This document shows, in pieces, positions 8,743-16,970 of a DNA stretch of 64,000 nucleotides. How positions within the stretch are numbered: the stretch's first letter is position 1; each line of letters begins with the position of its first letter. The DNA comes from an uncultured Draconibacterium sp. (GTDB lineage Bacteria; Bacteroidota; Bacteroidia; Bacteroidales; Prolixibacteraceae), in assembly GCF_963675585.1 (NCBI RefSeq), contig NZ_OY776414.1, forward strand, positions 537,001 to 601,000. The letters run 5' to 3'. A model generated the notes under the pieces. It ran no database searches, was not told the origin of the DNA, and saw only the letters and a list, made by a program, of their open reading frames with translations. The position numbers and the translations under genes are program-made.

Positions 8743-9120
8743 TTAGTTGTTTTCCTGTGGTTTAAAATCTTTTTGTAAGCTAATCAGGAATACAATTCCA
8801 AGACGCGCCAAAGCAAAAACCAGTATTCCAAATAAAGGAGAAATCAAGGCTATTTTTAAGCCGTCGGCAAAAACGGAAGGGGCAATATCTCCGGCAGCCT
8901 GTACTTTGTCAAAAATCATAATCAAACCAAAAGTCCGGCCCAAAAATCCCCATGCTACAGCAAACCAGCTAATCGATTTCATCAGCTCAATGGTTTTGTA
9001 TTTGTCGGCTTTCGAAAGAATGGCACGTACAAATAATCCGATTAATACAAAGAGTGTGATTAAAATGATGTAGGTAAAAGCTGGTCCGCCCTCGTTAAAT
9101 TTGTCAAGTAATTGATTCAT
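8743..9120 (-). CDS. Small MotA/TolQ/ExbB proton-channel-family protein
   Basis: A 125-residue membrane protein with three hydrophobic segments: about 15-35, 48-66 and 88-112. The last two have the spacing and the small-residue-rich helix (DGLKIALISPLFGILVFALARLG) of the MotA/TolQ/ExbB channel domain. It is much shorter than ExbB or MotA proper (200-280 residues) and no partner (ExbD/TolR, MotB) lies next to it. In Bacteroidota such short forms occur as single genes, and their motor function is unproven. A TACATTTG word (minus strand, near 9154) fits the -7 promoter element. It is divergent from the lytS-type kinase gene. Confidence 0.65.
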   Translation of the reverse strand: MNQLLDKFNEGGPAFTYIILITLFVLIGLFVRAILSKADKYKTIELMKSISWFAVAWGFLGRTFGLIMIFDKVQAAGDIAPSVFADGLKIALISPLFGILVFALARLGIVFLISLQKDFKPQENN

Positions 9121-9335
9121 GAGTTTTAGATTTTTTGAATTAATAATGAATCAAATGTAAACCAGAAATCCATTGCATAATTTATATTGCGATAGATGGA
9201 AAGTTCTGCACGTGATTCAACAAAATTAAGCTTATAAAAGGGAATTCGTATGTTTTGCATGCAACAAACCCGATGAAAACTGCAATTCGTCGCTAAAAAA
9301 ATGTTCTCCGGTAAATTTTAATTAGTATTGTATTT

Positions 9336-10409
9336 ATGAATCTGCTAAAAAAAATTGAACCAAAAATTATTCTGTATCACACCTTATTCTGGGTGGCGGT
9401 TTGGTTTTTCTTTTTTTTCTTTTTTAGTTACAACTCCGATAAAATAGATTATGCACTTTGGTTTTCGAGCGGTTTACTGCCACTTACAATTGCGGTAACG
9501 TATTTTATCAATTACCGCTTAATTCCGAATTACCTGTTTACAAAACGCTACTGGAAATTCGCACTCTACACCTTTTACACCTTTATTTACATATCGTATA
9601 TTATAACCTTGCTTATTTACACCTGCCTGATTTTTATTCTGAAATTTAACGTGAATGAGATGCCGCCAATGAGCAAAAACTACTTTTTTATATTGTTGTT
9701 GGTGGTTCTGGTGGTGGGCATTATAAGCTTTGTAAGTGTACTTAACCAAAGTTTTAAAACGGCTTCGCGAAACAAAGAGTTGCACAATAAAATTCTGGAA
9801 ACACAATTGCAATTAAAAGACCAGGAATTGCATTATTTGAAACGTCAGATTCATCCTCATTTTTTGTTTAACACACTTAATACCATCTATGGTTTTGCCT
9901 TGAAACAGTCGCAGCAAACTCCCGATATTATTCTGAAACTGTCGAATTTGCTCGATTATATTTTATACCAGGTAAACAAACCTTTGGTGAGTTTAAAAGA
10001 AGAGGTTTTGCACATTCAGGAATACATTGAGTTGGAAAAAATCCGTTTTCAGGATACTTTAAAAGTGGACTTTACATCGAACGACATTGATTCTACCATC
10101 CAGGTGGCACCTATGTTATTGATTCCTTTTGTTGAGAATGCGTTTAAACACGGGAATTTGATAGATGGTTTTTTACGTATAAAAATTGAAGTTGAAGTTG
10201 TAGACAAGCAACTCTGTTTTAGGATAGGTAACTCGTACATTAATCACAACGAGAAGGACCATGAAAACGGAATTGGATTGGAAAATATAAAAAAACGTCT
10301 GGCTTTGAATTATCCAAACAACTACAACCTGGAGAATTATTTGCAGGATAATTGGTATTTTGCAGAGTTAAAAATTGATGATTTTAATGCGCTTATAGAT
10401 GACAAATAA
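9336..10409 (+). CDS. LytS-type sensor histidine kinase
   Basis: A 357-residue inner-membrane histidine kinase of the LytS/YehU (PF06580) class. Four N-terminal membrane helices (about 12-30, 42-60, 75-100, 115-135) have no large extracytoplasmic domain, so the signal is probably sensed within the membrane. A short coiled stretch leads to the phosphoacceptor motif RQIHPHFLFNTLN (His173). The ATP-binding N-box is PFVENAFKHG and the G-box GIGLENIKKRL. The gene overlaps the next one by 11 bp, so kinase and regulator are translationally coupled. Such pairs control a few nearby targets; the tryptophan-repeat genes 4-8 kb away are candidates here. Confidence 0.92.
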   Translation: MNLLKKIEPKIILYHTLFWVAVWFFFFFFFSYNSDKIDYALWFSSGLLPLTIAVTYFINYRLIPNYLFTKRYWKFALYTFYTFIYISYIITLLIYTCLIFILKFNVNEMPPMSKNYFFILLLVVLVVGIISFVSVLNQSFKTASRNKELHNKILETQLQLKDQELHYLKRQIHPHFLFNTLNTIYGFALKQSQQTPDIILKLSNLLDYILYQVNKPLVSLKEEVLHIQEYIELEKIRFQDTLKVDFTSNDIDSTIQVAPMLLIPFVENAFKHGNLIDGFLRIKIEVEVVDKQLCFRIGNSYINHNEKDHENGIGLENIKKRLALNYPNNYNLENYLQDNWYFAELKIDDFNALIDDK

Positions 10410-11112
10410 AATACGCTGCATAATTGTTGACGACGAACCTGTGGCCCGCGAAATTCTTGAAAACCACCTTTCGAAAATTGAAGCCATTGATGTGTTGGCC
10501 ACATGTAAAAGTGCTATTGAAGCTTTTAATGCAGTTAGTACACAAAAAATTGATCTCATTTTTCTGGACATTAATATGCCCGAAATTTCAGGCCTTTCTT
10601 TTGCCAAATCGATCAATAAAAACATTAAAATTATTTTTACAACGGCCTATCGCGAATATGCGGTTGACGGATTTGATTTACAGGCGGTTGATTACCTGCT
10701 TAAACCCATTTCCTTTGAGCGTTTATTGCAGGGGGTAAATAAATATTTAAACGAAACCACACCGGTTTTAACCGCAGAACCGGTTGAGATTGTCAGCGAA
10801 AAAAGCGAATCGATTTTTGTACGATCCGAACGAAAAATGATTAAAATTAATTTTGCTGAAATACTTTTTATTGAAAGTCTGGCCGATTATATTAAAATAC
10901 ATTTAAAGGGCGGTAATGTGGTTACCCGCGAAACCATTTCAAGCATTGAAGCCAAATTACCTCAACAGGATTTTATTCGTGTACATCGCTCGTTTATTGT
11001 GGCTTTAAAATCAATTACTTCATTTACTTCCGAATTGGTTGAAATTGATAAAAAACAAATTCCCATAAGCCGAAGTTACAAAGAAACAGTTCTGAGACGA
11101 CTGGAGTGTTGA
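10399..11112 (+). CDS. LytTR-family response regulator
   Basis: A 237-residue response regulator. The receiver domain (1-120) has the acidic pair in IIVDDEP, the phosphoacceptor Asp57 in LIFLDINMPEISG, and the KP motif in LLKPISF. The C-terminal LytTR DNA-binding domain (about 135-237) carries FIESLADYIKIHL and the IRVHRSFIV signature. LytTR proteins bind pairs of about 9-bp direct repeats roughly 21 bp apart on one DNA face. The start overlaps the kinase gene by 11 bp. Its last 62 bp are part of the 145-bp direct repeat around the downstream IS element; this copy encodes the intact C-terminus and the second copy (from 12836) is a fragment. Confidence 0.93.
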   Translation: MTNKIRCIIVDDEPVAREILENHLSKIEAIDVLATCKSAIEAFNAVSTQKIDLIFLDINMPEISGLSFAKSINKNIKIIFTTAYREYAVDGFDLQAVDYLLKPISFERLLQGVNKYLNETTPVLTAEPVEIVSEKSESIFVRSERKMIKINFAEILFIESLADYIKIHLKGGNVVTRETISSIEAKLPQQDFIRVHRSFIVALKSITSFTSELVEIDKKQIPISRSYKETVLRRLEC

Positions 11113-11195
11113 TTTTCAGAATCCGCTTATTTTAACTGCGTATTTTCAATTTTAATGGATAACCATCTCTCCAGAGTTGAAATAAATTTGGCTTT
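11051..11195. repeat. 145-bp direct repeat, left copy, abutting IS element
   Basis: By direct comparison this sequence is identical to 12836-12980 (constant offset 1785). It contains the last 62 bp of the LytTR gene plus a fragment of the 3' end of the peptidase gene (complement of about 11127-11195), which here is a non-functional remnant. It ends exactly where the IS inverted repeat begins, so it is best read as a very long target-site duplication. Confidence 0.95.
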
Positions 11196-12835
11196 CCTGT
11201 TTTCGACACTGGGTCACCCAAAATTGAAAAGCTGTGCTAATTTCTTCTGTTGATCGTTAATCAGTAAAATTTGAGCCACAGATTTGCCTTTTACAGTTGC
11301 TTTTATCTGATAAATTGTTTTGGCAATTTCGATGGCTTTTTCGGGGCTTAATTTTGAGTTCAGACTTTTCAATTGCCTTTCCAATTCTTTGTAGATTTTA
11401 TAGGCTACAAACGAGATACAAATGTGTGCTTCAATCCTTCGTTGTGCCCGGTGGTAAATTGGCCTGATTTTTAAATCAGTTTTTGATATGCGGAAAGCTT
11501 TTTCGATTTGCCACAAATGTCCATAGTTTTCAATTATTTCATCTTTTCCCAGAAAGGCATTTGAAATGTACCCTTTTAAACCATCCCAGGCTGCATCGGC
11601 ATTATATTTTGTATAGTCGATTTCAATATTTATCTCACCATCCATTTTGAGGTATTTGTTATATCCACGGTTGTTGATACTTGACTTGGTCAGCTTTCCT
11701 GTCTTTATCCGCTTTTCTAACTTTTGGAGTCCCTTTTCCCGGTTTTGGCTGTCTTTCTTAGCCCTGCTGTCAGAATAAGTTACAATTAGTTTTAACCCAT
11801 CTTTTTCGATAACCGCGCTTTCCCCATTTTTCAAACTTAAAGCCAGTATCTGTTCCTGGATTTGCTTCTTTTCATTTTTGATTCGGGCACCAAGGATAAA
11901 TTCATAACCTTTTTCCTGTAATTCTTCAATATTGGCATTGGACAGAAGGCCAGAATCGGCAATGATAACCAGTTGGTCCAACCTGTATTTTTCTTTGAAT
12001 GCGTCCAGCACAGGTAGCATGGTGTGTCCTTCAAATTTGTTCCCCTCAAAAATGTCATAGGCAAGCGGATAGCCGTTGCGGCTCACTAAAAGCCCCAATA
12101 CGATTTGCGGGTTCTGGTGTTTGCCCTCTTTGGAAAAACCTGTTTTTCTGAGAGTATCTTCATGGTCTATTTCAAAATATAAAGTAGTTACATCATAAAA
12201 TACGATGGTTACCTGCCCTCCCAGTACATGTTTTGTATGCTCATAACTAATCTGCTGCACAAGTTCCTTTTGGGTGGAATGCAGTTTGTCCATGTAACGG
12301 TAGATTTGTTGCACCGGATATTCGAGGTCATGGTATTTTTCAAGATAATCGCTTGTTTTAAGCTTGCTTACCGGGTAGGTTAAACGCGAAAGGACAAGCT
12401 GCCTGAAAATCTGGTCGTCAATAACATTAAAGCCAATATCATCGAAAATCTTACCCAATAGCAGTTCTGTGCCAACTTCAGTGTGTGAATCGATTTGCTG
12501 AAAAACAGATTGAATCAAATTTGTTTCATCAGAAAAATCAAGTGCAGTTTGACCGCTAAAAGTTGCAATGTAATGATGGCCTTTTTCTGTTAATTCTTTA
12601 ATGGTCTTTTCATCACGGGAACTACCTATTGTTTTTATCAACTTTGGTTTCCCATTTATTTTGGCAATAACCTGCACGCTGATAACACCACTTTTATTTG
12701 GCTTTTTCCGGACAAACATGCCATAAAGGTATAAAAACAGCTCCTGAGTCACCCAAAAATCGCCTCGAAAAACACTTAACTAACAGACGGAATGAGAGTT
12801 ATGAAATCGAAATATTTAGTTGTGTCGAAAACAGG
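11196..12835. mobile_element. IS1634-like insertion sequence, 1640 bp, apparently intact
   Basis: The element is delimited by perfect 14-bp inverted repeats, CCTGTTTTCGACAC at 11196-11209 and GTGTCGAAAACAGG at 12822-12835. It encodes a single transposase on the minus strand. It is flanked by identical 145-bp direct repeats. The IS1634 family (IS4-related DDE elements, first described in Mycoplasma mycoides) is known for unusually long and variable target duplications, which fits. The insertion lies between the convergent LytTR and peptidase genes. Because the duplication spans both 3' ends, neither gene was broken. The identity of the repeats suggests a recent event. Confidence 0.93.
11214..12719 (-). 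CDS. IS1634-family DDE transposase
   Basis: A 501-residue transposase of the IS4/IS1634 type. The N-terminal start MFVRKKPNKSG followed by SVQVI is typical of the family, so the ATG at 12719 is preferred over the GTG eleven codons upstream at 12752. DDE residues are Asp176 in FYDVTTLYFE, Asp255 in IIADSGLLS and Glu406 in HLWQIEKAFRISK, the last being the Y-(2)-R-(3)-E-(6)-K-like region of IS4 elements. KHQNPQIVLGLL is another family signature. The frame is uninterrupted and both ends of the element are present, so it is probably active. It catalyses cut-and-paste type transposition of the surrounding 1640-bp element. Confidence 0.93.
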   Translation of the reverse strand: MFVRKKPNKSGVISVQVIAKINGKPKLIKTIGSSRDEKTIKELTEKGHHYIATFSGQTALDFSDETNLIQSVFQQIDSHTEVGTELLLGKIFDDIGFNVIDDQIFRQLVLSRLTYPVSKLKTSDYLEKYHDLEYPVQQIYRYMDKLHSTQKELVQQISYEHTKHVLGGQVTIVFYDVTTLYFEIDHEDTLRKTGFSKEGKHQNPQIVLGLLVSRNGYPLAYDIFEGNKFEGHTMLPVLDAFKEKYRLDQLVIIADSGLLSNANIEELQEKGYEFILGARIKNEKKQIQEQILALSLKNGESAVIEKDGLKLIVTYSDSRAKKDSQNREKGLQKLEKRIKTGKLTKSSINNRGYNKYLKMDGEINIEIDYTKYNADAAWDGLKGYISNAFLGKDEIIENYGHLWQIEKAFRISKTDLKIRPIYHRAQRRIEAHICISFVAYKIYKELERQLKSLNSKLSPEKAIEIAKTIYQIKATVKGKSVAQILLINDQQKKLAQLFNFG

Positions 12836-12980
12836 AAAAACAAATTCCCATAAGCCGAAGTTACAAAGAAACAGTTCTGAGACGACTGGAGTGTTGATTT
12901 TCAGAATCCGCTTATTTTAACTGCGTATTTTCAATTTTAATGGATAACCATCTCTCCAGAGTTGAAATAAATTTGGCTTT
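12836..12980. repeat. 145-bp direct repeat, right copy
   Basis: Identical to 11051-11195. It contains a duplicate of the last 62 bp of the LytTR gene (non-functional here, stop at 12895-12897) and the true 3' end of the peptidase gene (stop at 12912-12914). It restores the ancestral arrangement, in which the two convergent genes ended about 14 bp apart. Confidence 0.95.
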
Positions 12981-14216
12981 TTCATCACTCGTCATTTCGG
13001 CATAACGCGCTGAACCATGGTCTTTCCCTTTCATAAAAAACCAAACACAGTCTACCTCATCGGAAGGAGGTACAGCTGATGCGGTCCAGGTATCGTTAGC
13101 TCCGTATATATAGATTAAATGACTTCCTTCTTTTTGTGTCCAAACATTAATTTCGTTCAGTAAACTCCCATCAAATTTAACGGGAATTTTATCGGGTACT
13201 AAAGCGGCGTGCGGGTGTGGCTGGAGACGCAGCACTTTTAAGTCGTTTTCAAACTTTTCCGTTTCGTATCCATAATATCCCATTTGTGTTGCCGATTGAT
13301 AATAGTGTGGCAGAAAATAGTCAATGTCTCTGTCGCTAAACATACTAATGTTGCTAACTTTAATTAAATATTGCACCGCATCAGCAAGCGAACTGCTCTC
13401 TGAAGGGATCTCGTCGCAGGACGAGCCGTATTGCCAGAATGCAAATGGATATTCCAGAACACAGTATTCAAAGGCTTCTTCAAATGATAAATACGTAAAT
13501 TTTAGTTGAGCACCCTGACTGTACATTTTTAGCAGCGGTAAAACTTTTTCTCTATTTTGAAAAATTCTTTTTTGAAAGGCCAGTATTTTTGCCCGGCATT
13601 CATCCGATCCTACTGTGTCTAAAAAGGTGTACAGGCGTCTTTCTTCGTATTCGCGGTTAATTGGCCCTACATACGGAACTCCGGCATCAACGTCTTCAGG
13701 ATAAAAATACTTGTAGAAAATAGTGGTGGCTCCTCCTTTGCTAATTCCTGTACTTAACCATTTACCGGCATAAATTTGTTTAAATATTTCGTTTATGTGA
13801 TGTAAATCAGCTGTAGCTTGTTCGAGCGTTAAGTAGTTGTAATCAAGCGTCTCGGGAATACTTTCTCCAAAAAAACGATGTTCGATGGAAAACTGATTGG
13901 CTTGTAATAATCTGGTAATTTCGGTTTCGTAAACCCTGTTTTGGCTGTATCCCGAAATATACATTACCGTAGGATGGTTAAAATCCTTGTGCGACAAAAA
14001 GGCACGCTGGTAGAAATATCCTCGTTCCGGGTGCTGATGATCCAAGGGCTGTTTAATTTTTAGCTCGTAGGTTTTTTCAAAATCACCTGTGTTTTTTATT
14101 TCTTTGAAAATAACATCCGGTAATTCGTACAAAAGGTTTTCGATATTCAGGTTTTGAGCTCCTGAACTGGCAATAAAAACGATGGTAATAAACAGACTCA
14201 GAAAAAGCTTTTTCAT
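12912..14216 (-). CDS. Secreted serine peptidase of the S28/S37 (PS-10) type
   Basis: A 434-residue exported protein with a signal peptide ending near SGAQ (residue 20). An alpha/beta-hydrolase core shows the nucleophile elbow GISKGG (serine near residue 157), preceded by the EHRFFGES strand, which is characteristic of prolyl/tripeptidyl aminopeptidases of families S28 and S37. The probable Asp is in YGANDTWTA and the His in GKDHGSARY near the C-terminus. Such enzymes remove di- or tripeptides from the N-terminus of short peptides in the periplasm or outside. The last 69 bp lie in the 145-bp duplication created by the IS element. Whether it acts on the neighbouring tryptophan-repeat proteins is unknown. 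Confidence 0.82.
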   Translation of the reverse strand: MKKLFLSLFITIVFIASSGAQNLNIENLLYELPDVIFKEIKNTGDFEKTYELKIKQPLDHQHPERGYFYQRAFLSHKDFNHPTVMYISGYSQNRVYETEITRLLQANQFSIEHRFFGESIPETLDYNYLTLEQATADLHHINEIFKQIYAGKWLSTGISKGGATTIFYKYFYPEDVDAGVPYVGPINREYEERRLYTFLDTVGSDECRAKILAFQKRIFQNREKVLPLLKMYSQGAQLKFTYLSFEEAFEYCVLEYPFAFWQYGSSCDEIPSESSSLADAVQYLIKVSNISMFSDRDIDYFLPHYYQSATQMGYYGYETEKFENDLKVLRLQPHPHAALVPDKIPVKFDGSLLNEINVWTQKEGSHLIYIYGANDTWTASAVPPSDEVDCVWFFMKGKDHGSARYAEMTSDEKAKFISTLERWLSIKIENTQLK

Positions 14217-14580
14217 CGAAAAATAGTTTTGAATTTTCAGCTAGTAAAAATAGAACTTAATTACCAATTAAGAGAGGCAAGGTTAAGCAAAGCCTTATAA
14301 TGGAGTCGTTTTTATTATGACAAATGTTACCGTTAACAGCAAATCGTTTAAAGACGTTAATCACATTCTGAAAAATTTTATTTAGCAACAAAACGAACTT
14401 TTAGAGAGAAGTTTGTTTTTATTTGCTGTTTGAATGATTTGAAGCCAGACAGAAGTCTCATGGCTGCATTATTTTGTGTAATGCTATTTCAGGAAGGGAA
14501 ATGAGGTATATAACAAAGGGCCGTAAAAAATTTACAGCCCTTTTATTTCGCTTCCCCGAGCGAATTACCAAAAATTATTT
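14217..14580. other. 364-bp gap with bidirectional terminator only
   Basis: No gene is supportable here. The region separates the start of the peptidase gene from the 3' end of the first tryptophan-repeat gene, both on the minus strand, so it must hold the peptidase promoter. The terminator at 14513-14545 serves the tryptophan-repeat gene. Confidence 0.5.
14513..14545 (-). terminator. Terminator of tryptophan-repeat gene A
   Basis: Stem of about 10 bp (GGGCTGTAAA/TTTACGGCCC on the minus strand, one G-T wobble, 14518-14540), followed by TTTGTT on the minus strand and TTTTATTT on the plus strand. Confidence 0.75.
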
Positions 14581-14985
14581 CTATTCCCATAACTTGTTAT
14601 TTATAATCCATGCTTCCACTTTTAATGCTTCTTCAACTTCTTTTTTTGCTGTTTCCCATGTTTTATTGTCAAACATCCAATCTTCCAGTTCTAATCCGGT
14701 TTCTGTTTCTTCTGCAAAATTGTTGTTGAAATTCCATGTTTCTTCGCTAGTCATCCAATTTTCAAGTTCCATGCTTGCTTCTGTTTCCTGAACAAAATAT
14801 TCCATACGAATTGAATTTGTATTCCAAATTGTTTCATCTGTCATCCAGTTTTCAATCTGAAGCGTGTTTTCAATACTTGCGTTGTTTGTAACTTTGGTTT
14901 CTGTTCCTTCTGCTTTTGCATTTCCTGCTAAAACTAAAATTGCGATGAATGTTGCTGCTGTTAATTGTTTCATTGTTGCTTTCAT
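14581..14985 (-). CDS. Secreted four-repeat W-M-T...W protein A (unrecognised family)
   Basis: A 134-residue exported protein with a signal peptide (MKATMKQLTAATFIAI, cleavage probably after AKA, residue 25). The mature part is almost entirely four repeats, L-x-[ILV]-E-x-W-M-T-x(3,4)-T-W-[NE], at residues 42-55, 72-85, 98-111 and 121-134, joined by acidic E/T-rich linkers; the protein ends on the fourth repeat. It has no cysteines, no enzyme motif and a strongly acidic composition. A paralogue of the same length and repeat spacing lies at 18890-19294, on the far side of the ABC exporter genes. I do not recognise a characterised family. It has its own promoter and terminator, so it is likely a short monocistronic transcript. 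Confidence 0.85.
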   Translation of the reverse strand: MKATMKQLTAATFIAILVLAGNAKAEGTETKVTNNASIENTLQIENWMTDETIWNTNSIRMEYFVQETEASMELENWMTSEETWNFNNNFAEETETGLELEDWMFDNKTWETAKKEVEEALKVEAWIINNKLWE

Positions 14986-15008
14986 AATGTTTGCTTTTTT
15001 ATTTGATT

Positions 15009-15090
15009 CAAAGCTACAAGCACAACGCTACAATCTCAAACGTAATAGAAGTACGGACCTTTTTTATCGACCGATGGAACTATTGTATCG
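15009..15090 (-). promoter_or_regulatory. Promoter plus 21-bp-spaced TATCG half-sites of gene A
   Basis: On the minus strand a Bacteroidota-type promoter reads TTTG (15040-15037), 20 bp, then TAGCTTTG (15016-15009), matching TTTG-N19/20-TAnnTTTG. Upstream of it are two half-sites, TATCG on the plus strand (15065-15069 and 15086-15090), exactly 21 bp apart. The same arrangement with the same distances precedes the paralogue at 19318-19399. The 21-bp phasing is typical of LytTR-domain binding; the assignment to the nearby LytTR regulator is inference. Confidence 0.7.
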
Positions 15091-15206
15091 CTATGGAATT
15101 GATTGAAATAGGTTAATTCAGGTAAAATGTAAAGACGGTTGGGATTCGAAATGCGATGATAAACCAAAAAATCTCAGCTAGTTATTCAAATCTTTAACAG
15201 TAGAAA

Positions 15207-16970
15207 TCAGCTTTCTTTGTTTCCCTGCATTAGCAAATTAAGTGCTTCGCTAAAAGAACCAGCTGCAGTGATTTCGCCCGAGTTTACAAAAAAGATCTCG
15301 TCGGCATCTTCAATTGTGTTGAGGCGGTGAGCAATGATAACTTTGGTAGTAGAGGCTGGCAGGTTATCTAAAATGGTTTCCAGTTGTTGTTCGGTAACGG
15401 TATCAATATTTGCTGTTGCCTCATCAAGAATAAGTAACTCCGGTTTGCGCAGAATAGCACGCATAAACGCAATCAATTGTTTTTGTCCAAGACTTATTCC
15501 GTCGCCAGTCATTTGAATAGGAGTATCCAATCCATTTTCAAACCGTTTCAGCAAACTGCCCAGTTTGGCTTCTTCCATTGCATTCTCCAGTTGCTCGTTG
15601 GTAAAACCAATAAACTCATCGTTTCCGTAGAGAATATTATCCCGCACCGTACCCGAAAAAAGTATGGGCTCCTGCAAAATAAATCCAATTTTTTTAGCCC
15701 TCTCTTTTGCTGAATATGATGTAATGTCCTTTTGATCGAGCAGGATTGTACCTGCCGTTGCATCGTATAACCTGGAAATCAACGATGCGGTAGTTGTTTT
15801 ACCGCCTCCGGTTGGCCCTATAAAAGCATAGGTTTTACCCGGGTGCAAATCGAAACTTACCTTGTGTAAAACCTCTTTGCCATTGGGGTAGCTAAATGAA
15901 ACATCTTTAAAGTGTACGTAAGCCGAAGTACTGTGCTTTTGGGTATTGTCGCTTACAATTAAATTGTTTTCAAACGAAAGTAGATTTGAAATCCTGTCCC
16001 AGGCCGCCAGCGCCATTTGAAAACTGGCCCACAAGGCCGCCAGCTGTCGAAGCGGATTGTAAAAACTTGAAATGTAGGCCAGAAAACTAATGAGTAAACC
16101 AACCGAAAAATAGCCTTTTATAATAAACCAGATTCCCAGAGAAAGAACAATGAGCTGACCTAAATTGGCAGCAAAAGTATAAACCGGGTTAAGAACAGTA
16201 TTGGCAATGCCTGCATGTAACGATCGCTTGTAATTTTCTTCGTTAACTTCAACAAACCGTTTGCGAAAGTAGTCGCGACGATTAAAAGCAACCACCACTT
16301 TAAAGTTGGAAAGACTTTCCTGTATTTCAGCCGATAAATTGCCCAAACTTTTTAAACTTGCCTCGTTTTTGCGTCTGATCCAGGGAGAAACACTTTTGGT
16401 AAAGATCCATAAAATCAGGGCAGGAGAGAGTGCTGCAAGGCCCAGAGGTAGATTGATTACCAGTAAAAGAATGGCTGCTCCGGTCATCATGATAATTCCG
16501 CCAATAAAGCGCATCAATGACTGTGAGAAAAATTCGTTTACTTTTTCGGTGTCATTATTTATCCGCGATATTAGGTCTCCCGATTTGTTCTGGTTAAAAA
16601 AGTCAAGCGGTAATTCCTGTAGTTTGTTAAACACCGAATTCCGAAGACTGAAGAGCATGCGTTGACCAATTCCGCCCATCATAATCATTTGAGCATAGTT
16701 AACGATAAATGCCAAAAGGTACATCGATAACAGGATGCCGGCAAACACAAGAACACCATGGTAATTTTTTGTCTGTACATACGTATCGATGGTATAACCC
16801 ACCACATACGAGCCCGATAAACTTAAAGCCGCATTTACAAAAATGGCAATAAACGCAATTGTAAGATTGCGCCGTTCGCCACTAATTATACCAACCAGTT
16901 TTTTGAGTGATACAAAAACCGGAAGTTTTTTATCTTTTTTCTCCGTTTGTGTATTCAGGTTATAATTCAT
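15207..16970 (-). CDS. ABC exporter half-transporter (catalytic NBD subunit)
   Basis: A 587-residue half-transporter with a six-helix type-1 exporter membrane domain (about 35-325) fused to an ATPase domain (350-587). Walker A is GPTGGGKT (385-392). Walker B ends in a proper catalytic glutamate (LILDEA, Glu517) and the switch histidine is present (IIAHR, His548). The signature loop is degenerate, ISLGQ (492-496) in place of LSGGQ. The upstream gene has the opposite defects, so the two form an asymmetric heterodimer of the BmrCD/LmrCD/TM287-288 kind. It overlaps the upstream gene by 11 bp. There is no peptidase (C39) domain. The substrate is unknown: a drug, lipid or peptide; the flanking secreted proteins have their own Sec signals. 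Confidence 0.92.
   Translation of the reverse strand: MNYNLNTQTEKKDKKLPVFVSLKKLVGIISGERRNLTIAFIAIFVNAALSLSGSYVVGYTIDTYVQTKNYHGVLVFAGILLSMYLLAFIVNYAQMIMMGGIGQRMLFSLRNSVFNKLQELPLDFFNQNKSGDLISRINNDTEKVNEFFSQSLMRFIGGIIMMTGAAILLLVINLPLGLAALSPALILWIFTKSVSPWIRRKNEASLKSLGNLSAEIQESLSNFKVVVAFNRRDYFRKRFVEVNEENYKRSLHAGIANTVLNPVYTFAANLGQLIVLSLGIWFIIKGYFSVGLLISFLAYISSFYNPLRQLAALWASFQMALAAWDRISNLLSFENNLIVSDNTQKHSTSAYVHFKDVSFSYPNGKEVLHKVSFDLHPGKTYAFIGPTGGGKTTTASLISRLYDATAGTILLDQKDITSYSAKERAKKIGFILQEPILFSGTVRDNILYGNDEFIGFTNEQLENAMEEAKLGSLLKRFENGLDTPIQMTGDGISLGQKQLIAFMRAILRKPELLILDEATANIDTVTEQQLETILDNLPASTTKVIIAHRLNTIEDADEIFFVNSGEITAAGSFSEALNLLMQGNKES

Noticed and set aside
12720-12752. GTG start of the transposase 11 codons upstream
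   Set aside because: Family members begin MFVRKK; the ATG at 12719 gives this N-terminus exactly.
14581-14985. Bacteriocin or RiPP precursor exported by the ABC transporter
   Set aside because: The protein has a Sec-type signal peptide, no double-glycine leader, and the exporter lacks a C39 peptidase domain. Kept only as a weak alternative in the feature entry.
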